Below, piece by piece: positions 23,508 through 27,250 of a stretch of 27,250 nucleotides of DNA. The DNA lies in the NCBI GenBank assembly GCA_050290865.1, contig JBNKIW010000036.1, positions 1-27,250 of the forward strand, read 5' to 3'. Both the position numbers and the translations under genes were made by a program. The DNA is from JARRLC01 sp050290865 (GTDB taxonomy: Bacteria > Pseudomonadota > Alphaproteobacteria > Rhizobiales > Rhodomicrobiaceae). The notes under the pieces were generated by a model. It was not told the origin of the DNA. It was given only the letters and a program-made list of their open reading frames with translations, and did no database searches. Each line of letters starts with the position of its first letter. Positions within the stretch are counted from its first letter, which is position 1.

Positions 23508-24272
23508 ATGAAACGCAGCGAAACGGCTGAACTGCTGGGCGTTTCCATCGCCGCCGTGACCATGGAGACCGCCGTAGCCCGTTGCCTCGACCTTTGCCGT
23601 GCCGAGCGCGCCTCCCACACCGTCGTTACGTTAAACGCGATGCACCTGTGCATGCAGCGTCGTGACTTGGAACTGGCACAGGCCTGCCGTGCGGCCGATC
23701 TCATTGTTGCTGACGGCATGTCAGTGGTTTGGGCGCTGCGGGCCTCGGGCCAGCCGGCACCGGAGCGAGTGGCGGGGGTGGACCTGATGGTGAAGCTCCT
23801 GGCGGCAGCCGAGAAGCACCGGCTTAGCGTCTATTACCTCGGCGCCAAGCGCGAGGTCGTCAATGCTCTGGTCGAGCAGTGCCGAGCCCAGTACCCCAGC
23901 CTTGAAATCGCTGGCTTCCGCGACGGTTATTTCGGCCCCGATGATCACTTGGCCATTGTCGAGGACATCCGGGCCAGCGGGGCCGATATGCTGTTCGTCG
24001 GCATGCCCAGCCCCTTCAAGGAGACTTGGGTCGAGCGCTACCGCCAGCACCTGGAGGTACCGGTCATCGTGGGGGTTGGCGGCAGCTTTGACGTGCTTGC
24101 TGGCTTCATCCGGCGCGCTCCCCGCTGGCTCCAGTCGTGCGGAATGGAGTGGTTCTGGCGGCTCCTTCTGGAGCCCCGCAAGCTATGGAAACGTTATCTC
24201 ACCACCAATAGCGAATTCATTTGGCTCGCCGGGCGCGAGATCATCGCTCGCCACCTGCGCCCTTGGCGTTGA
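23508..24272 (+). CDS. WecG/TagA/CpsF family glycosyltransferase (GT26)
   Basis: The 254-residue protein belongs to the WecG/TagA/CpsF family, which adds a sugar, often N-acetylmannosamine or its uronic acid, to a lipid-linked acceptor at the cytoplasmic membrane face. Family blocks are VVTLNAMHLCMQRRD, the catalytic-type aspartate in LIVADGMSVVWALR, ERVAGVDLM, SVYYLGAKREVV and the GVGGSFDVLAGFIRRAP C-terminal region. There is no signal peptide or membrane helix, as usual for the family. The ATG at 23508 gives the standard N-terminus. It is followed after 16 bases by a UDP-GlcNAc 2-epimerase gene, which would supply the UDP-ManNAc donor, so a ManNAc-type sugar transfer is a reasonable inference. 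Confidence 0.93.
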   Translation: MKRSETAELLGVSIAAVTMETAVARCLDLCRAERASHTVVTLNAMHLCMQRRDLELAQACRAADLIVADGMSVVWALRASGQPAPERVAGVDLMVKLLAAAEKHRLSVYYLGAKREVVNALVEQCRAQYPSLEIAGFRDGYFGPDDHLAIVEDIRASGADMLFVGMPSPFKETWVERYRQHLEVPVIVGVGGSFDVLAGFIRRAPRWLQSCGMEWFWRLLLEPRKLWKRYLTTNSEFIWLAGREIIARHLRPWR

Positions 24273-24288
24273 TGCGGGGGAGCGGATT

Positions 24289-25512
24289 GTGACCACGCAG
24301 CACAATATCCTGGTCTTCATGGGGACCCGCCCCGAGGCAATCAAGCTTGCCCCCGTTGTGGCTGCGTTGTCCAATGCGAAGGACTTTCGGTGCACCGTAG
24401 TTGCGACCGGCCAGCACCGGGAGATGTTCCAGCAGATCGCCGACACTTTCGGCTTCGCGGTCGATGCCAACCTCGATGTAATGCGTCCCAACCAGACTCT
24501 GGCAGGGCTTACCACCAGGCTCCTGGACGGGATCGACGGCTGGCTGGAATCCGCGCAGCCGGCTATGGCGTTGGTTCAGGGAGATACCACGACCGTCCTG
24601 ACGGCATCGCTGGCCTGCTTCTACCGCCGCATTCCCATCGGCCACGTCGAGGCCGGGCTTCGGACCGGGAACATCTGGTCGCCGTTCCCAGAGGAGGCAA
24701 ACCGCCGTCTGGCCACTCCGCTGGTGACGCTCCACTTCGCGCCCACTGAGGCGGCCAGGACGGCTCTCCTCCGTGAGGGTATTCGGGATGACGCCGTTTC
24801 GGTGACGGGAAACACAGTCATCGACGCATTGCAGATGGAGCGTGCGGCCCAGGTCGGCGATGCCGCACTGCGCGCCAGGATCAGCCATGAGCTGAGTCAG
24901 ACTTTGGGCGTCGGCTGGGAGGAGGCCCCCATGGTCCTCATCACCGGGCATCGCCGCGAGAATTTCGGGGACGGCATCGAGCAAATTTGTCGGGCTGTCG
25001 CCATTTTGGCCGGCCGCTTCCCGGAGCAGAGCTTCGTGTACCCTGTTCACCTTAACCCCTCAGTGCTGGGGCATGTCAATCGGCTGCTCGGCGGCCTTTC
25101 GAACGTCAGGCTCATCGCGCCTCAGGGCTACCGCAACTTCGTAGCGCTCCTCGCGCATTGCCGGCTGGTGCTGACCGACTCGGGGGGAATTCAGGAGGAG
25201 GCTCCATCACTGGGTAAGCCGGTTCTGGTGATGCGCGACACGACCGAGCGCCCTGAGGGCGTGGCTGCTGGCACTGCGTTGCTGACCGGGGCGAATGCCA
25301 CGGCAATCGTCAAGCACGCCACACGACTGCTCACGGACGAAGCTGCTTATCGCCTCATGGCCACCGCCAGAAACCCCTACGGGGATGGTCACGCGGCTGA
25401 GAAAATCGTGGAGCGGATCCGCCATTATTTCGACGTCCGGGCCACGACGCTCAGGGGCGGCACAGAGCACGCGAGGCCGCCCGGCCATGATACGACGCGT
25501 GCGGTGAGATAG
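24289..25512 (+). CDS. wecB: UDP-N-acetylglucosamine 2-epimerase (non-hydrolysing), WecB-like
   Basis: This enzyme interconverts UDP-GlcNAc and UDP-ManNAc for polysaccharide synthesis. The 407-residue product opens with ILVFMGTRPEAIKLAPVVAA and contains VVATGQHREMFQQ, ALVQGDTTTVL, IGHVEAGLRTGN, FPEEANRR, VTGNTVIDAL, ITGHRRENFG, VYPVHLNPSV and LTDSGGIQEEAPSLGKPVLV, the complete non-hydrolysing epimerase set. The GTG at 24289 has a GGGGGAG ribosome site six bases upstream and gives the right N-terminus; the open frame upstream of it overlaps wecG and is not coding. The C-terminal ~20 residues (after HYFDVRA) are not conserved. The gene lies directly after the WecG-like gene in an operon and is soluble and cytoplasmic. 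Confidence 0.95.
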   Translation: MTTQHNILVFMGTRPEAIKLAPVVAALSNAKDFRCTVVATGQHREMFQQIADTFGFAVDANLDVMRPNQTLAGLTTRLLDGIDGWLESAQPAMALVQGDTTTVLTASLACFYRRIPIGHVEAGLRTGNIWSPFPEEANRRLATPLVTLHFAPTEAARTALLREGIRDDAVSVTGNTVIDALQMERAAQVGDAALRARISHELSQTLGVGWEEAPMVLITGHRRENFGDGIEQICRAVAILAGRFPEQSFVYPVHLNPSVLGHVNRLLGGLSNVRLIAPQGYRNFVALLAHCRLVLTDSGGIQEEAPSLGKPVLVMRDTTERPEGVAAGTALLTGANATAIVKHATRLLTDEAAYRLMATARNPYGDGHAAEKIVERIRHYFDVRATTLRGGTEHARPPGHDTTRAVR

Positions 25513-25546
25513 TCGAAATAGGTGGGCGACTTCGTCGGAATCTGCA

Positions 25547-26731
25547 TCAGCCAGCGGATAATTGAGAAGGACAGCGATCCACTGGGGCATTCAGCGCTCC
25601 TTGTTTTGCAAGCAGCGCATCGATGAAGAACTTAGTCGCCCAGTTTGGATATTGCAGCGGCGCATAGCGACCGTAGATGGGGAAGGAGCCCTTGATGCCT
25701 CCGTAATGGGATTTTCCGGGTGACGTCAGATGCTGGGTGGCCGCGACATCATCGAGCAGATTTAGCCCTGCATCGAGATACCGTTTGTCTCCATCAATGC
25801 CGTAAAGCTTGAAGAACACGATCGCCAGCTGCGCGTACCCCGTCAAGCACAAGTGGCTGGTGACGAACTCCCAGTTTTCGTCAATCTCTGAGACTAGGCG
25901 GCGCTTAGCTCCGTAGACCGAGACGATGCGCTCGCACGTTCGGCGAACGGCCGTGAGGTACTGTTCACGTCCTGAGATGCAAAAAATCTCGAGCAGCCCT
26001 TGCAACACATAGGCGATGCCATGTGTGTTGGCATTCCAGCCCGGCTGAAAAACATTGTTGAGAAAGAAACCATGGGCGCTCTGTTGTGCCACCGTCCAAT
26101 CAGCATTGGCGAGCGCAACGGCTTCGTACCGATTCTCGCTGAGCAACCGGCCCAAAGTCAGGAGCGCCCACGCGGTCCTAACGTTGTAGGCATGCGCGAT
26201 GCCGTAGTGCTCATTTCGCGTGAAGGATCCGGTTTCGTCGGCCGATGAGACGAGGAAGTCGCCTGCTCGCCGGGCGCAGGGGATAAGATCCTGCCGTTCT
26301 CTCCGCAAGATCAGCGCGTTGAACCCGTGAAGGATCTGGCCCGTGTTGAAGACGATCGGCTTGGTATCCTGACGAAGATCATGCTCGATAAAGCCGCCGG
26401 CAGGTTCCTGCACTTGGGAGAGCCAATCGCCCATGCATTCTGCTATCGAGGCCAACTGTGGCCGCTTGAGGTGCTCAGCGAGATCCAGGAGTGTTGGTAT
26501 AATATACCCCGTTGTCTCTCGATAGGCAGGCAGCCAGCCTTTGCCGACGAGATACGCTTTCGACGACGCGCGCCCATCGCAGTGTTCTATCGAACGCAGG
26601 ATGAAGGTAACTGCCGCATCTAGGTGTATGGGATCGTCCCTCAGCCGGTTTGACGTCTTTTGGATAGGGAAAGTAACGCGGAGGAAGTCACGAACGCTCT
26701 CGGCAGCAAAATGTGTCAGATTCGAAATCAT
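25547..26731 (-). CDS. Alpha/alpha-toroid (six-hairpin-like) protein, possibly VpsJ-like polysaccharide biosynthesis protein
   Basis: The 394-residue protein is predicted mostly helical, with repeated helix-pair segments typical of alpha/alpha-toroid folds: GYIIPTLLDLAEHLKRPQLA, VFNTGQILHGFNALILRRE, YNVRTAWALLTLGRL, THGIAYVLQGLLEIF, CLTGYAQLAIVFFKLYGI and YPNWATKFFIDALLA. Proteins of this shape occur in exopolysaccharide loci, for example as VpsJ, but their activity is poorly known. No signal peptide is evident. The ATG at 26731 has GGAGG four to five bases upstream, and that ribosome site lies inside a transposase remnant whose stop overlaps the start codon (ATGA). It converges on wecB with 34 bases between. 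The fold is a moderate-confidence inference; the specific function is unknown. Confidence 0.7.
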   Translation of the reverse strand: MISNLTHFAAESVRDFLRVTFPIQKTSNRLRDDPIHLDAAVTFILRSIEHCDGRASSKAYLVGKGWLPAYRETTGYIIPTLLDLAEHLKRPQLASIAECMGDWLSQVQEPAGGFIEHDLRQDTKPIVFNTGQILHGFNALILRRERQDLIPCARRAGDFLVSSADETGSFTRNEHYGIAHAYNVRTAWALLTLGRLLSENRYEAVALANADWTVAQQSAHGFFLNNVFQPGWNANTHGIAYVLQGLLEIFCISGREQYLTAVRRTCERIVSVYGAKRRLVSEIDENWEFVTSHLCLTGYAQLAIVFFKLYGIDGDKRYLDAGLNLLDDVAATQHLTSPGKSHYGGIKGSFPIYGRYAPLQYPNWATKFFIDALLAKQGALNAPVDRCPSQLSAG

Positions 26732-26905
26732 TTTTCCTCCACTAATACAGCCCGTGCGCAGCGGATCTTCTCAAGGATGTTCTCGCCCATCGCCTGCCAT
26801 TTCTACAGCTTCGGATTGGCGTTGCGTTGAGCGAGACAGGCCTTGATGTGGCGCACCAGTTCGCCAACCGAGGCGAAGCTGCCGGTCCGAATCACATCCC
26901 CGGTC
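26728..26905 (-). mobile_element. IS630-type transposase remnant, C-terminal end only
   Basis: The minus strand reads SFASVGELVRHIKACLAQRN, then ANPKL, a stop, KWQAMGENILEKIR. This matches the C-terminal end of IS630-family transposases, where the usual text is close to LAQRNANPKPYKW followed by ILEKI. The in-frame TAG at the tyrosine position and the absence of the catalytic DDE part show that it is dead. The frame continues to a TGA that overlaps the ATG of the VpsJ-like gene. Upstream it is replaced by unrelated GC-rich sequence and the end of a second element. Confidence 0.75.
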
Positions 26906-26931
26906 GTCCCCGCGAGGGGGGCGCCCCGGCG

Positions 26932-27250
26932 CTAGCCTGGATATCTCACCAGACGGTACCCAAAGATGCTCAGCAGTCCAGCGCTCCGTGTGCGGCTTTC
27001 TGTAGGCGCCCAACAGGCGACCGCATCCGTCACCGCAAATGGCGGGTTGGACAGGTTCGGCGATGTATCCTCTGTTGTTGGCGTTCGGGCGATGGTCGGG
27101 CGGTCTCAGGCCGCCATGTTTCGGAGGCGGCAGTGAGCGAGCGCGAACACATCTTTCCTCGGAAAGGCAGAAGCAATGGCAACTTTGACACGCCTCACGC
27201 TCACCGTCACCAGAGCGCCGATCTTGAGCAGTTTCGAACGGATGGTTCCG
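26932..27250 (-). mobile_element. IS1380-type element, 3' part, cut by the window edge
   Basis: The minus strand from 27249 to 27106 encodes the end of a DDE transposase of the IS1380 group: IRSKLLKIGALVTVSVRR, then VKVAIASAFPRKDVFALAH and a stop at 27106-27108. About 47 codons are visible; the rest lies beyond the window. Between the stop and about 26932 there is noncoding sequence of the kind found at the 3' end of these elements. The plus-strand string CTAGCCTGGATATCTCACC (26932-26950) resembles IS1380-type terminal repeats and is the proposed element end; the second terminus is outside the window, so this is tentative. Confidence 0.65.

Noticed and set aside
23863..24288. Upstream extension of the wecB frame
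   Set aside because: It overlaps wecG in another frame and lacks epimerase similarity; the GTG at 24289 with GGGGGAG explains the start.
1..27250. CRISPR arrays, tRNA or rRNA genes
   Set aside because: No regularly spaced repeats beyond the two-unit urtC repeat and no tRNA- or rRNA-like segments were recognised.

Overview
The window is GC-rich and reads as an alphaproteobacterium, most likely of the Hyphomicrobiales (Rhizobiales) type. The evidence is protein-level resemblance only: rhizobial-style urea transport and urease genes, a PutA without the N-terminal ribbon-helix-helix domain, an ArsR-methyltransferase regulator in front of metF, and a sulfur-oxidation cluster. No rRNA, tRNA or CRISPR array was seen, so the genus cannot be fixed.

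Region 1 (about 99-3400) is the wreck of a urea uptake and urease operon. Recognisable pieces of urtA, urtB, urtC, ureB and ureC stand in the normal order, but each is broken by a stop codon, a frameshift or a large deletion. urtD, urtE, ureD and ureA are missing. ureC keeps its N-terminal third and its last eight codons. A HIT-family gene faces it on the minus strand.

Region 2 (4445-9333, all plus) is a compact sulfur-oxidation cluster: diheme FccA, flavoprotein FccB, a membrane-anchored NapC/NirT-like tetraheme cytochrome, a tetraheme cytochrome built from a duplicated diheme module, then SoxY and SoxZ. The likely theme is sulfide or sulfane-sulfur oxidation with electrons passed through c-type hemes; a link to the quinone pool is possible. 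SoxY ends in an atypical Gly-Gly-Cys-Leu.

Region 3 (9449-18011) is mostly housekeeping and signalling: an Hpt phosphotransfer protein beside a hybrid histidine kinase (minus), bifunctional PutA for proline catabolism, a GT17-like glycosyltransferase, and a probable methionine-cycle operon (ArsR-methyltransferase regulator plus metF) preceded by a near-perfect palindrome overlapping its promoter.

Region 4 (18048-26731) is a surface-polysaccharide locus. A minus-strand operon encodes a Wzy/WaaL-like membrane protein, an acyltransferase-3 protein and a secreted beta-helix protein. Divergent from it are wecG/tagA-like and wecB-like genes, which have a promoter-like sequence and a long leader with strong hairpins. 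A convergent gene for an alpha/alpha-toroid, VpsJ-like protein follows.

Region 5 (26728-27250) is mobile-element debris: the C-terminal end of an IS630-type transposase running into the start codon of the VpsJ-like gene, and the C-terminal end of an IS1380-type transposase cut by the window edge.
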